A DNA stretch of 34,098 bases from Candidatus Aminicenantota bacterium. GTDB lineage: Bacteria > Acidobacteriota > Aminicenantia > Aminicenantales > JAFGAV01. Shown here piece after piece: positions 15,043 to 22,841 of the stretch. The stretch covers positions 1 through 34,098 of the forward strand of contig JAFGAV010000112.1 of NCBI GenBank assembly GCA_016933515.1, read 5' to 3'. The notes below the pieces were generated by a model that worked only from the letters and a program-made list of their open reading frames with translations, did not search any database and had not been told where the DNA came from. Position numbers and translations under genes: made by a program. Position 1 is the first letter of the stretch. Each line of letters opens with the position of its first letter.

Positions 15043-16473
15043 ATGGCGGAAGAGATACGGCCGTCGGCGTCGGAAACCCGCTCCTCTTCCCTGCCCCGGG
15101 TGCTCGGGCTTTGGGACATCATCGCCATCATCGTCGGCGGGGTCATCGGCTCGGGCATCTTCATCGTGCCCAAGGACATCGCCGCCGCGGTCGGCTCTCC
15201 CCTGCTCATGATGGCCGTCTGGGTCGTGGGCGGTCTGCTCTCCTTCTTCGGCGCCCTGACGTTCGCCGAGATGGGCGCGGCCTATCCGCAGGCCGGGGGG
15301 ATGTACGTCTTCCTCCGGGAGGCCTACGGGAAGCTCCCCTCGTTCCTTTTCGGCTGGACGCTCTTCCTGGTCATCGACACGGGCGCCCTCGCCACCCTGG
15401 CGGTAGCCTTTTCCTCCAAGTATCTGCCGTTTTTCATTCCGTCGCTTGGGGACCCGGCCGGAGGCCTCACGGCGACCGTCTTCGGCCTGAAGCTCCTCGT
15501 CACGCCGTCCCAGGCGGTGGCCGTTGCGCTCATCCTCTTTCTGGCCGCGGTCAACATCCTCGGGACCCGGTGGGGGGCGAACCTTCAGAACCTGCTGACG
15601 GTCGTCAAGTTCGTCGCCCTGGCCGGGATTTGCGTCGTCGTCTTTCTGTTCGCCGAGGGCTCGACAAGGAATTTCCTCTCCCCGCCGTCCAAGCCTCTCT
15701 CCCTGGACCTCATAAGCGCTTTCGGCCTGGGCCTCGTCGCCGTGATGTGGGCTTACAAGGGATGGGAGCAGGCGACCTTCAGCGCCGGCGAGACGAAGCA
15801 TCCGGAGCGGAACATCCCCCTTGGGCTTTTTGCCGGGACGCTCGTCGTCATCGGCATATACATCGCCGCCAATCTGGCCTATCTTTACGTCTTCCCGGCT
15901 CCCGAGATCGCCGCCTCGGACCGCATCGCCTCCCTGGTCATGAACAAGGCCGTGGGCGGCCTGGGCGCGGCGATCATCGCCGCCATCATCCTCTTTTCGA
16001 TCACCGGCGCGGCCAACCAGAATCTGCTCTGCTCGCCGCGCGTGTATTACGCCATGGCCAAAGACGGGATCTTCATCCCCGCCCTGTCCCGGGTGCACGG
16101 CCGCTTCAAAACGCCCCATCTGTCCATTCTGTCCATGAGCGCCTGGAGCGTCGTCCTGATCCTGTTCTTCGGAACGTTCGAGAGGCTGTTCACCTACGTC
16201 GTCTTCGGACAGTGGCTGTTCTTCGGGCTGACGGCCGCCGCGGTCTTCATCCTTCGGGCCAAGAAACCCGGCCTCCCGCGGCCCTACAGGACCTTCGGCT
16301 ACCCGTTGATCCCGGCGGTGTTCATCCTCTCGGCTCTGTTCATCTCGCTCAATTCCCTCGTCCGCCGCCCCCAGGACGCGCTCTTGGGGCTCGGGATCAT
16401 TTTCCTCGGCCTGCCGGTGTATTTTGTCTTTCTCTTTTTGCGGACCAAGCCGCGGGCTGAGGCACAGACCTGA
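15043..16473 (+). CDS. APC-family amino acid permease
   Basis: A 476-residue integral membrane transporter with about twelve hydrophobic segments. The first helix carries the signature IVGGVIGSGIFIVP, the substrate-binding GSGIF motif of APC permeases. The loop between helices 6 and 7 has the WAYKGWEQATFSAGETKHPERNIP segment typical of LAT/AdiC-type members. The last hydrophilic loop is RAKKPGLPRPYRTFGYPLIP. Substrate is probably an amino acid, by proton or antiport coupling. The start at 15043 (MAEE) is chosen over an upstream frame extension; CATAAT lies 9 nt before it, so the mRNA may lack a leader. A fragment of a related permease is present at 31862-32008. Confidence 0.92.
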   Translation: MAEEIRPSASETRSSSLPRVLGLWDIIAIIVGGVIGSGIFIVPKDIAAAVGSPLLMMAVWVVGGLLSFFGALTFAEMGAAYPQAGGMYVFLREAYGKLPSFLFGWTLFLVIDTGALATLAVAFSSKYLPFFIPSLGDPAGGLTATVFGLKLLVTPSQAVAVALILFLAAVNILGTRWGANLQNLLTVVKFVALAGICVVVFLFAEGSTRNFLSPPSKPLSLDLISAFGLGLVAVMWAYKGWEQATFSAGETKHPERNIPLGLFAGTLVVIGIYIAANLAYLYVFPAPEIAASDRIASLVMNKAVGGLGAAIIAAIILFSITGAANQNLLCSPRVYYAMAKDGIFIPALSRVHGRFKTPHLSILSMSAWSVVLILFFGTFERLFTYVVFGQWLFFGLTAAAVFILRAKKPGLPRPYRTFGYPLIPAVFILSALFISLNSLVRRPQDALLGLGIIFLGLPVYFVFLFLRTKPRAEAQT

Positions 16474-16726
16474 CCTCTGTTTTTTCCGGCCGGCCTGGAA
16501 TCTCACGCCGCGCCGCGATCATCGCCCCCCTCACCCCGAGTTCCGGCTCCCGTTTATCTTCATTCGGCAGCCGGAGACGTCGTCCACCCCGACACTCTCG
16601 CAAACCCTTGGATTTTATTGGAGTGCGGCCTCATGAGACCGCTTTGAAAACGGCGATGCGTCGCCGCGCTCCAAGAAAAACGCGTTCGGCCGACGGCCGA
16701 TGCTTCAGCGAGCGGCGACGCTTTTC
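16474..16726. other. Intergenic stretch between convergent genes
   Basis: About 250 bp between the permease and the formylglycine-enzyme-like gene. It contains the REP-like inverted repeat given separately and a further CGGCCG-A-CGGCCG palindrome near 16687. I see no gene. Confidence 0.6.
16618..16675. repeat. REP-like palindromic element (two facing units)
   Basis: The element begins TTGGAGTGCGGC, forms a near-perfect hairpin (GCGG-CCTCATGAG-ACCGC), then a second hairpin CGGCGA-TGCG-TCGCCG, and ends with CGCTCCAA, the reverse complement of its start. The same unit occurs three times at 31779-31862. It lies between converging genes, the usual site of REP/BIME elements. Confidence 0.75.
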
Positions 16727-17509
16727 TTAGTTCTTCGCCACTTCCAGGACCACCCGGAACCCGAGATTGTCGAATTGAAATGTCGGCTCGTTCCAGAACC
16801 GTTTCGCCGAACGGCAGTTCTCCGCATAAAAGCTCCAGGCGCCTCCCCGCGCGACGCGGATCGTTCCCGATTCCGGGCCCTGAGGATCGACTCCGGCGCC
16901 GGTGAGGTAGGCGTCGCTCGCATACACGTCCGCGCACCATTCATAGACATTTCCGTGCATGTCGTGGAGGCCCCACGCGTTCGGCGTCTTGCCGCCGACG
17001 GGATGCGTCGTGTCCTTGGAATTTTTGTCGTACCAGGCAAACGCTTTCAAATCGGCCGGCCGGTCTCCGAAATGATAGGCCCCCTTGCTTCCGGCGCGGC
17101 AGGCATATTCCCACTCGGCTTCCGTGGGCAGCCGCGGCGTCAGGCCGTCAAGCTTGGCTCTGAGCTTGGAGAGGAAATCTTGGCAATCAAGCCAGCTCAC
17201 CTGCTCAACCGGGTGTTTCGGGCCCTGGTGGGTGCTCAGGTTGTCCCCCATGAGCGCCTGCCACTGCTCCTGAGTGACTTCGTATTTGCCGATATAGAAC
17301 GATTTCGTGATCGTCACCTCGTGAACGGGCTGTTCGTCGGCATCGCCGATCGCCGCACCCATGAGAAACGATCCCGCGGGAACGAGGATGAACTCCATCC
17401 CCACCCCATCACCCAGATCGACGACGAGAGTCTTCTCCTGAGCCGCCGCCGTCACCGCGGCGATGAGCGCCAGCCCGCAAACCGCTGTCAGAAGCCTTTT
17501 TGTGTTCAT
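16727..17509 (-). CDS. Secreted formylglycine-generating-enzyme-like (SUMF1) domain protein
   Basis: A 260-residue protein with a signal peptide (MNTKRLL, hydrophobic core, cleavage near AAAQ). The rest is one FGE-sulfatase domain: MEFILVPAGSFLMG, VTITKSFYIGKYEVTQEQWQALMG, PVEQVSWLDCQDFL, RLPTEAEWEYACRAG, GLHDMHGNVYEWCADVY and RVARGGAW...LGFRV. True FGE uses two cysteines close to the C-terminus; here only one (NCRSAKR) remains, so the oxidation of a sulfatase cysteine is unlikely. Many such domains instead bind ligands or serve as structural scaffolds. An AGGAGGG site lies upstream. The role here is unknown. No sulfatase gene is nearby. Confidence 0.85.
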   Translation of the reverse strand: MNTKRLLTAVCGLALIAAVTAAAQEKTLVVDLGDGVGMEFILVPAGSFLMGAAIGDADEQPVHEVTITKSFYIGKYEVTQEQWQALMGDNLSTHQGPKHPVEQVSWLDCQDFLSKLRAKLDGLTPRLPTEAEWEYACRAGSKGAYHFGDRPADLKAFAWYDKNSKDTTHPVGGKTPNAWGLHDMHGNVYEWCADVYASDAYLTGAGVDPQGPESGTIRVARGGAWSFYAENCRSAKRFWNEPTFQFDNLGFRVVLEVAKN

Positions 17510-17537
17510 GCATAGCCCTCCTGGCCTTGATGCTTTA

Positions 17538-17566
17538 TTAATACCTCATCGCTCCTCTCCAGGCAA
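17538..17566 (-). promoter_or_regulatory. Candidate promoter of the FGE-like gene
   Basis: TTGCCT and TATTAA on the minus strand are separated by 17 bp. The start would be near 17530, about 20 nt upstream of the ATG. Confidence 0.4.
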
Positions 17567-17649
17567 GAGCAGACTTCCGACTCCTAGCCTGGTCACAAGG
17601 GCGCGCTCCGGATCCGGAGACGGTATTCATTAAGCAGGTTCGATTCTGA

Positions 17650-17655
17650 TACAAT
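17650..17655 (+). promoter_or_regulatory. Extended -10 box of the methyltransferase gene
   Basis: TGATACAAT is an extended -10 box (TG-n-TACAAT), ending 6 nt before the ATG. The mRNA would begin at or next to the start codon. The -35 box is poor, which fits the extended -10 type. Confidence 0.4.
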
Positions 17656-17661
17656 TTCCCC

Positions 17662-18432
17662 ATGCCCCGCCGCGCCAAAGGCTACTGGTATCCACCCGGC
17701 ATCCTCTACGACCTGGCGTTTAAGATCATGCTCCGGCGGGTGAGGAGAAAGGTCGCGAGGATCGTCGAGCGCAAGGGGCTCTATCCCTGGCTCGACGTTT
17801 GCTCCGGAACAGGCGACCAGCTGCGGACGGCGCACACCGCACAGTCCGCCGGGCGCGCGCGCCGGCGCGGGCGGAGGGATGCGCCGCAGGCTCGAATCGC
17901 CCATTCTGATCCCGCTTCCTCTCACCGGTCTGTCCCCGATCCGGAATACGATGCTGTCGGGCGAGGAATGCGGGCGCGGAACCTCGCTATCGGTCTCGAC
18001 ATGCATTTAGGCTTCGTCCGCTACGCGGCGGCGAGGGCTCCCGGCGTGCCCTTTGTCTGCGGCGACGCGGCCCGGCTCCCGTTCAGAGACGAATCCGTAA
18101 GGGCGATCAGCATCTCATTCGGCCTCCACGATAAGAATCCCGAGCAGCGAAAAGCGATCGTTCAAGAAGCCCGGAGGGCGCTCGATCCGGACGGAAAGCT
18201 CATCGCCGTTGATTTCGAGCGTCCTTGGAACGCCGAGTCCCGTATCGGGGCGCTTTTCTCCTGGGCGATCGAGCGGTCGGCCCCGCGGGAGCACTACCGG
18301 AACGGGCGGGAGTTTCTCAGGAGCGGCGGTCTGCGCGGCTTTCTCCGCGCCGGCGGATTCTTGGAGGTCGAACGGCGCGACGTCAAAACGGGCTCGCTCG
18401 CCATCGTCGTCGCCCGCCCAGCCGCACGCTGA
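17662..18432 (+). CDS. Class I SAM-dependent methyltransferase with an in-frame insertion
   Basis: A 256-residue protein of the UbiE/MenG-like group. Motif I is LDVCSGTGDQ (44-53), the acidic residue that binds SAM ribose is in IGLDMHLGF (D113), and the later motifs are VCGDAARLPFRDESVRAISISFGLHDK and the RRALDPDGKLIAVDFERP segment. The substrate is unknown. About 15 residues normally separate motif I from the acidic strand, but here more than 50 do (about 56-107). This extra part is rich in Arg, Ala, Ser and Pro and looks unlike the rest. It may disturb SAM binding, so activity is uncertain. The gene has an extended -10 box just upstream and is divergent from the FGE-like gene. Confidence 0.75.
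   Translation: MPRRAKGYWYPPGILYDLAFKIMLRRVRRKVARIVERKGLYPWLDVCSGTGDQLRTAHTAQSAGRARRRGRRDAPQARIAHSDPASSHRSVPDPEYDAVGRGMRARNLAIGLDMHLGFVRYAAARAPGVPFVCGDAARLPFRDESVRAISISFGLHDKNPEQRKAIVQEARRALDPDGKLIAVDFERPWNAESRIGALFSWAIERSAPREHYRNGREFLRSGGLRGFLRAGGFLEVERRDVKTGSLAIVVARPAAR
17827..17982 (+). other. Probable in-frame insertion inside the methyltransferase gene
   Basis: The segment encodes about 52 extra residues between motif I and the acidic strand. It begins with an inverted repeat, GCGGAC (17823-17828) and GTCCGC (17844-17849), followed by a GGCGCGCGCGCC palindrome. The length is a multiple of three, so the frame is kept. The source is not identified. Confidence 0.5.
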
Positions 18433-18825
18433 ATGCCCTTGAGTTCGCATCCCCCGCCCTGCGGGGACATGAGATGCTATGAGGCGCAGACGTGCGCCGC
18501 GGCCCCATACCAAAGGCTTCCCGCTTAGGTCAAAAGGCAATGTGGCATAAGCTTCTCCCGGCGCTTTGATGATGCTTAAGTTCTCGCCCTCTTGTAAGAA
18601 AGCAATATTGCTGGGATCGGCATCTTCCACGTGTAGAGAAAATTCCTTTATGACAAAGTGATCTTGAGCCCCCCTGCCGAACATTTACATATCGATGTCC
18701 TTACGGTTTCTTGCATTAAGAATCGCATATCGAAGTTATTACGGCTACCGACACTCTTCGTTTTCCAACGCGGCGTTGGCCCGAGCAGATTGTCTGTTGC
18801 GGGATTTTGGCTTAAGATTAATTAG
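18433..18825. other. Intergenic region with a hairpin and a possible gene remnant
   Basis: About 390 bp without a convincing complete gene. A hairpin GGCGCA-GACG-TGCGCC lies at 18483-18498. The part 18500-18684 is lower in GC and, on the minus strand, translates to a protein-like stretch (with EGENLSIIKAPGEAY) that continues without a stop into the methyltransferase antisense. I do not recognise it; it may be a relic. The far end holds the promoter of the next gene. Confidence 0.4.
18790..18818 (+). promoter_or_regulatory. Leaderless-type promoter of the first ATP-grasp gene
   Basis: TTGTCT and TAAGAT are spaced by 17 bp. The -10 box ends 7 nt before the ATG at 18826, so transcription should begin at the start codon itself. 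Confidence 0.5.
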
Positions 18826-20499
18826 ATGAAATCCATGTGCGTCGCGGTCGAGGAAATGGAGGGGGACGTCCGGATTTACGGCTCAGGCTCTCCCGGCGGG
18901 AAAGGAGAGGGGCTCATCCGAATCAATCGGCTGACTCTTCCCAAAGTCCGCAGATTGGCGACGCGCATCCTGAGCGCGGAGTTTTACGAACTTTTCCTTA
19001 AGGACGCGGAGGCCTTCCGGGCTTCCGCGCGGGCCGTCGTCCGCTCCATTCTAAAGGAGTTCGGCGAGATTCCGATCGGCGTCAGGTCATCGGCGACCAA
19101 CGAATCGGGCCGCAAATCGGGGAAGGCCGATTCGGTTCACGCCGGGGAGAACGCCACGTTCATGCTGCCCAACAACCACCCCGATCCCGAAGTCCGCCTC
19201 TCTCAGGCCGTCCTGGCGGTCGCGCACATCTACGAAGATTTCCGTCGCAAGCAGCCGCCCGGCTCGCAGGAGAAAATGGGCATTGTCCTCAATCCCGTTC
19301 CGGGGATTTTTGACGACACAATGGCCGGCCCGGTCTATTATCCCTATATTTCCGGCGTGGCCAGCTCCTTTTTCCCCCATGCCTTGAAAAATCAAAACCC
19401 CTGGGAAGGATTCGCCCGAATCGCCTTCGGCCACGGTTATGCCGCCGTCCTGGACGATTTCCCCGTGATCTCCATGGCGACGATCCGCAACCCCATACCC
19501 ATCGACCTTCTGAGAATCGGGAAAGGCCAGGAATATTTCTACGCTCTGGACATGACCAGGAACGCGGAGCTCAAGGGCGAAGAGCTGGAGACGATGAAAA
19601 AACTCCATGTCCGGTTTGCGAACTTTCACAAGATCCGGATGCTGGGGATTCAGCACAACCTCATCACCATCGAGGAACTCGTTCAGAAAGACCACTTCGC
19701 CTTCCGGACCAACCTGGTCGAAATTATGGAGACGATCAGTCGCCGCATTGCGCGCCATTTCCAAATCGAATTCGTTTTCAACGTCGATTTCTCGCGCAAA
19801 TCCGACCGTGAGAGTGCGTTTCACATCGTTCAGCTGACCGAACTTCCTGAATTGGACTATCATGCGCTTTCCGCTCCCGGAAACATCCGCCGGAATTACC
19901 TGGATATTTCCAATTCCCAGGGGCACGGCATCGCCGCGAACATCGAACGGGCCGTTGCGGTTTCTCCTTTTCTCTACAGCCCGGAAAAACAGGCGGTCGT
20001 CCGCGAAAGGATCAGCCGCATCAACAGCGATATGAGAAAACGGGGTGAACGCTATATCCTCATCGTGCCCGGCCGCCTGGGCAGCAAGAACCCGGAGTGG
20101 GGGATTTTCGTTGATTACAGGGATGTCGACCAGGCGGCGGCTATCTTCGAATACGGCGTCGACGTCGCCGGCCGGTCGGAGCCCCTTCCCGAGGAAGGAA
20201 GCCTGACAGGCGGAATCTACGGCAGCCATTTTTTGTACGTGCTCCAGGGAGGGTTTGACGAGGATCAGAAGAAACTGGCGACGAGAATGTACGGCACCCA
20301 GGGAACCCATTTCCTAACCAACCTCATGGGTCACAACGTCTTCTACGGCTACGTGACCCCGCAGCAGGATGCGTTCGATCCCTGGTTTTTTTCAAGTCCC
20401 GACCCGGAAACCGGCATTTCGATTCTGAAATTTCCTGAACCGGTCAGCGTTTACGCCGATTCCCTGAATCAACGCTGCCGTGTCGTATCTGAAAAATGA
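18826..20499 (+). CDS. Degenerate PPDK/PEP-synthase ATP-grasp-type protein with C-terminal GxGRxGS domain
   Basis: A 557-residue cytosolic protein related to the ATP-binding (N-terminal) part of pyruvate phosphate dikinase and PEP synthase. Visible traces are SPGGKGEGL (22-30), VRSSATNES (86-94) and a GVASSFFP-like segment. The phospho-His swivel domain and the PEP barrel are absent. Instead it ends in the domain shared with the two paralogues further right: IVPGRLGSKNPEWGI (413-427) and a GTQGTHFLTNLMGHNVFYGYVTP stretch. Compared with the paralogues it has lost the closing LQxRP motif (VQLTELPE here), so ATP turnover is doubtful. Its stop overlaps the start of the receiver-like gene (ATGA), which implies a joint product. 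The function is unknown. Confidence 0.72.
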   Translation: MKSMCVAVEEMEGDVRIYGSGSPGGKGEGLIRINRLTLPKVRRLATRILSAEFYELFLKDAEAFRASARAVVRSILKEFGEIPIGVRSSATNESGRKSGKADSVHAGENATFMLPNNHPDPEVRLSQAVLAVAHIYEDFRRKQPPGSQEKMGIVLNPVPGIFDDTMAGPVYYPYISGVASSFFPHALKNQNPWEGFARIAFGHGYAAVLDDFPVISMATIRNPIPIDLLRIGKGQEYFYALDMTRNAELKGEELETMKKLHVRFANFHKIRMLGIQHNLITIEELVQKDHFAFRTNLVEIMETISRRIARHFQIEFVFNVDFSRKSDRESAFHIVQLTELPELDYHALSAPGNIRRNYLDISNSQGHGIAANIERAVAVSPFLYSPEKQAVVRERISRINSDMRKRGERYILIVPGRLGSKNPEWGIFVDYRDVDQAAAIFEYGVDVAGRSEPLPEEGSLTGGIYGSHFLYVLQGGFDEDQKKLATRMYGTQGTHFLTNLMGHNVFYGYVTPQQDAFDPWFFSSPDPETGISILKFPEPVSVYADSLNQRCRVVSEK

Positions 20500-21938
20500 C
20501 GAATCGCATTTCCGGCGAACACCCTTTCGTTCCGCGCGTCATCAACCCGGTCAAAATCGAACGGGCCGTTATTTTCGCCGCCGACAGCCAGATCCGCGGC
20601 TCCGGGAAGGCATTGGCGGAAAAAATGGCCTGGGTCGAAACGTATGTCCTCCCCGACCCCGAGTCGGTCATGGAAACCTCGTCCGCGAAGCCGACGGCAT
20701 TTCTCTTTGATGACGCCGGCCTCGCCTTGGTCGACGCGGGCCGGGTTCGTTCCGGGAACAGAAATGCCGTTCTGGTTTTGCTCTCCTATCAGCCTTTTAT
20801 TCAATGCGCCCCGCCCCAGGCCGCCGCGGAAAAATACCCCTACACGGTTAAAGCCGACCTTGTTTTTGCCGTCGATCGCAACGCCCTCCTCCCGGAAACG
20901 ATCGTCCTCGCGGCGGTCCGGGCCGCGGAGGACAGGCTCAACATCGAAAAACACTCCGGCCTCAAGCGTTTTATTTTTCATGTCGTCGACGACGAGCCGC
21001 GCTGGTTTTCGCAGTTCCTGCCGGTCCTTTATGAGATCATCGGCCAGCGAGCCGATGTGATGATCACCCGGACCTATGAGGAGAGCTTGGAGTTCCTTTT
21101 CGGCGAAAGAGAGGACCATTCCGAGACGTGCTGCCGGATCCCCGGGGAGCGCGGGCAGGGAGACGATGTCGTCTGCCTCATCACGGACATTTTTTTCCCC
21201 AGGGGGGGGGAATTGCAGGGCGATGCCGGCCGGGATTTGATCCGGCTCGTGAACAGCCGCTATCCGCGCATCCCCGTCATCATCGCCTCCAAGACGGATG
21301 AAGCCCTCGAAATGAGCGGGCTGGGATTTGTGCTTCCCAAAGGTGATCCCGGCAGCCTGGAAAAGCTCAGGGAGTATATCCTCCGCTTCACGGGGATGGG
21401 GGATTTCTTTCTTTTCGGGGAGGACGGAAGAGAGCTCCGGCGGGCGAGGACCCTCCGCGAGATCTACACTCTTCTTTTGGAGGCCGAGCAGGAAACCCAG
21501 GAGGGACGCCGGTTGAGGTCTGCGCTGGAGGCGTATGGAGAGAAGGACAAATTTTCGACGTGGCTCTACATGCACGGCTATCAGGAGCTCGGCGACCGGT
21601 TGAGGCCGAAGCGAAGCCAGGGCCGGGAGCTCATCGCTCTCTTAAAAAGCCACCTCCGGGACGAGATATCGCGCATGGAACGGACGCCGCTTGAAATCGC
21701 AGGCGCCAAGGTCTTCACCCTGTCCGAACTGCTGGAAGCCCTGCAGGGCTTTACGCCCGGAGTCCTTCAGCCGTATTCCGACAACGATATCCTCTCTTCC
21801 TGGCTCGACCACAAGGGGTATCCCGAGGTGGCCGAGGAGCTTCGTCCCCTCCACGGCAGCGGCGAGGCGCTCAAGGACAGCATCACGGGCATCGTCGCCA
21901 AATGGAAGGACTTCTACCGGGCCCGAGGGGAAGCCTGA
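20496..21938 (+). CDS. Atypical response-regulator-like protein with two FSxWL repeats
   Basis: A 480-residue protein. Residues about 20-150 form an unrecognised alpha/beta domain. Residues 157-298 resemble a receiver: VVDDEP with D165-D166-E167, a possible phospho-acceptor D231 in LITDIFFP and K282 in FVLPKGDP. The C-terminal part has two similar units, FSTWLYMHGYQELGDRLRP (353-371) and LSSWLDHKGYPEVAEELRP (433-451), each preceded by a helical stretch. As I recall, an FSNWL-LRP type motif occurs in proteins that accompany PPDK-like ATP-grasp proteins in other phyla. It is coupled to the preceding gene by a 4-nt overlap. No DNA-binding domain is seen, so it probably acts by protein contact with its partner. 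Confidence 0.7.
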   Translation: MTNRISGEHPFVPRVINPVKIERAVIFAADSQIRGSGKALAEKMAWVETYVLPDPESVMETSSAKPTAFLFDDAGLALVDAGRVRSGNRNAVLVLLSYQPFIQCAPPQAAAEKYPYTVKADLVFAVDRNALLPETIVLAAVRAAEDRLNIEKHSGLKRFIFHVVDDEPRWFSQFLPVLYEIIGQRADVMITRTYEESLEFLFGEREDHSETCCRIPGERGQGDDVVCLITDIFFPRGGELQGDAGRDLIRLVNSRYPRIPVIIASKTDEALEMSGLGFVLPKGDPGSLEKLREYILRFTGMGDFFLFGEDGRELRRARTLREIYTLLLEAEQETQEGRRLRSALEAYGEKDKFSTWLYMHGYQELGDRLRPKRSQGRELIALLKSHLRDEISRMERTPLEIAGAKVFTLSELLEALQGFTPGVLQPYSDNDILSSWLDHKGYPEVAEELRPLHGSGEALKDSITGIVAKWKDFYRARGEA

Positions 21939-21977
21939 TCCGCTGAAAGCACCGTCCCGAGGCGTGTTTTGGTTCGG

Positions 21978-22006
21978 TTGGCTTTTTATTTGGATTTTGT
22001 TAAAAT
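21978..22006 (+). promoter_or_regulatory. Promoter of the PhoB-type regulator gene
   Basis: TTGGCT and TAAAAT are spaced by 17 bp. The predicted start near 22013 gives a leader of about 17 nt with no clear ribosome site. This gives the regulator its own transcript, separate from the pair upstream. Confidence 0.55.
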
Positions 22007-22029
22007 ATTTTTTTTGAACAGAGACATCT

Positions 22030-22755
22030 ATGGTCGCCTTCTCACAATCCATCCAATCCAAACCGAAGATCTTGTGCGTCGAAGACGACGTGAATCTTCA
22101 AAAAAACGTCTCCTTCATTCTCTGGAAGGAAGGATACGAAGTCCTCTGCGCCCGGACGGGAGAGGAGGCCGTCAAGACAGCCAAGAGCGAAAGACCCGAC
22201 CTGATCCTTCTCGACCTCGTTCTGCCGGGAATCGACGGACTGAAGGTCTGCAGCATTTTGAAAAAAGATCCCGCCACCGCGGACATTCTGATCATTATGG
22301 TCACGGGTAAAAAGAGGATCGAGGATATCGTCCTCGGCCTCAAGGGTTATGCCGACGACTATGTGACCAAACCCTTCGAGCCGCAGCTCCTCCTGGCCCG
22401 CATCCAGGCCGTCTTGAGGCGGAAGATCCCCCCTCCGGCCGATCACAAAACCATCATGGAGATCGACGGCATCATGATCAACCGCGGAGCTTACGAGGTA
22501 TTTTCAGGAGGCCGAAAGGTCCGCCTCTCGAAAACGGAGTTTGATATCCTTGTCTTGCTGGCCGGCAAACCCAACCTGGTCTTCACCAGGAGCCGGATTC
22601 TCGACTGCGTGCGCGAGGACAGTTATCCGATAACCGAGCGAGTTGTGGATTACCATATCACCGGGCTTAGGAAGAAGTTGGGCCGGGGAGGGAAACACAT
22701 CCACACCGTTCGCGGCGTGGGATACAAGTTCAACATCGAGGACAACCCCTCTTAG
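22030..22755 (+). CDS. OmpR/PhoB-family response regulator
   Basis: A 241-residue transcription factor. The receiver (about 13-130) has E19-D20-D21, the acceptor Asp in LILLDLVLPG and the Lys in YVTKPFEP. A linker follows, then a winged-helix DNA-binding domain (about 145-238) with LSKTEFDILVLLAGKPNLVFTR and the C-terminal wing IHTVRGVGYKF. No sensor kinase is adjacent, so it is an orphan in this window. It lies between the ATP-grasp/receiver pair and the metallophosphoesterase, 91 nt after the former. It may control that neighbourhood, but no operator is evident. Confidence 0.95.
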   Translation: MVAFSQSIQSKPKILCVEDDVNLQKNVSFILWKEGYEVLCARTGEEAVKTAKSERPDLILLDLVLPGIDGLKVCSILKKDPATADILIIMVTGKKRIEDIVLGLKGYADDYVTKPFEPQLLLARIQAVLRRKIPPPADHKTIMEIDGIMINRGAYEVFSGGRKVRLSKTEFDILVLLAGKPNLVFTRSRILDCVREDSYPITERVVDYHITGLRKKLGRGGKHIHTVRGVGYKFNIEDNPS

Positions 22756-22805
22756 GGTCCGGCCTCATCCCTCCGGATGGTCGTATCGGCTGCGCGTTCA
22801 GGTCA

Positions 22806-22834
22806 TTGCTCCCCCGGTCCTTATCGTTTATGAT
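22806..22834 (+). promoter_or_regulatory. Leaderless-type promoter of the phosphoesterase gene
   Basis: TTGCTC and TATGAT are spaced by 17 bp; the -10 box ends 7 nt before the ATG at 22842. The -35 match is weak (TTG only). Confidence 0.35.
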
Positions 22835-22841
22835 TTTTCTC

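Noticed and set aside
15025..16506. Long minus-strand open frame opposite the permease
   Set aside because: Composition is highly charged and repetitive and mirrors the permease codons; the permease itself has all family motifs.
17521..17535. Possible sigma54 promoter near the FGE-like gene (TGGCCTTGATGC)
   Set aside because: The GG-to-GC distance is two bases too short.
18541..18556. Possible third sigma54 promoter (TGGCATAAGCTT)
   Set aside because: The TTGC half is missing at the required spacing.
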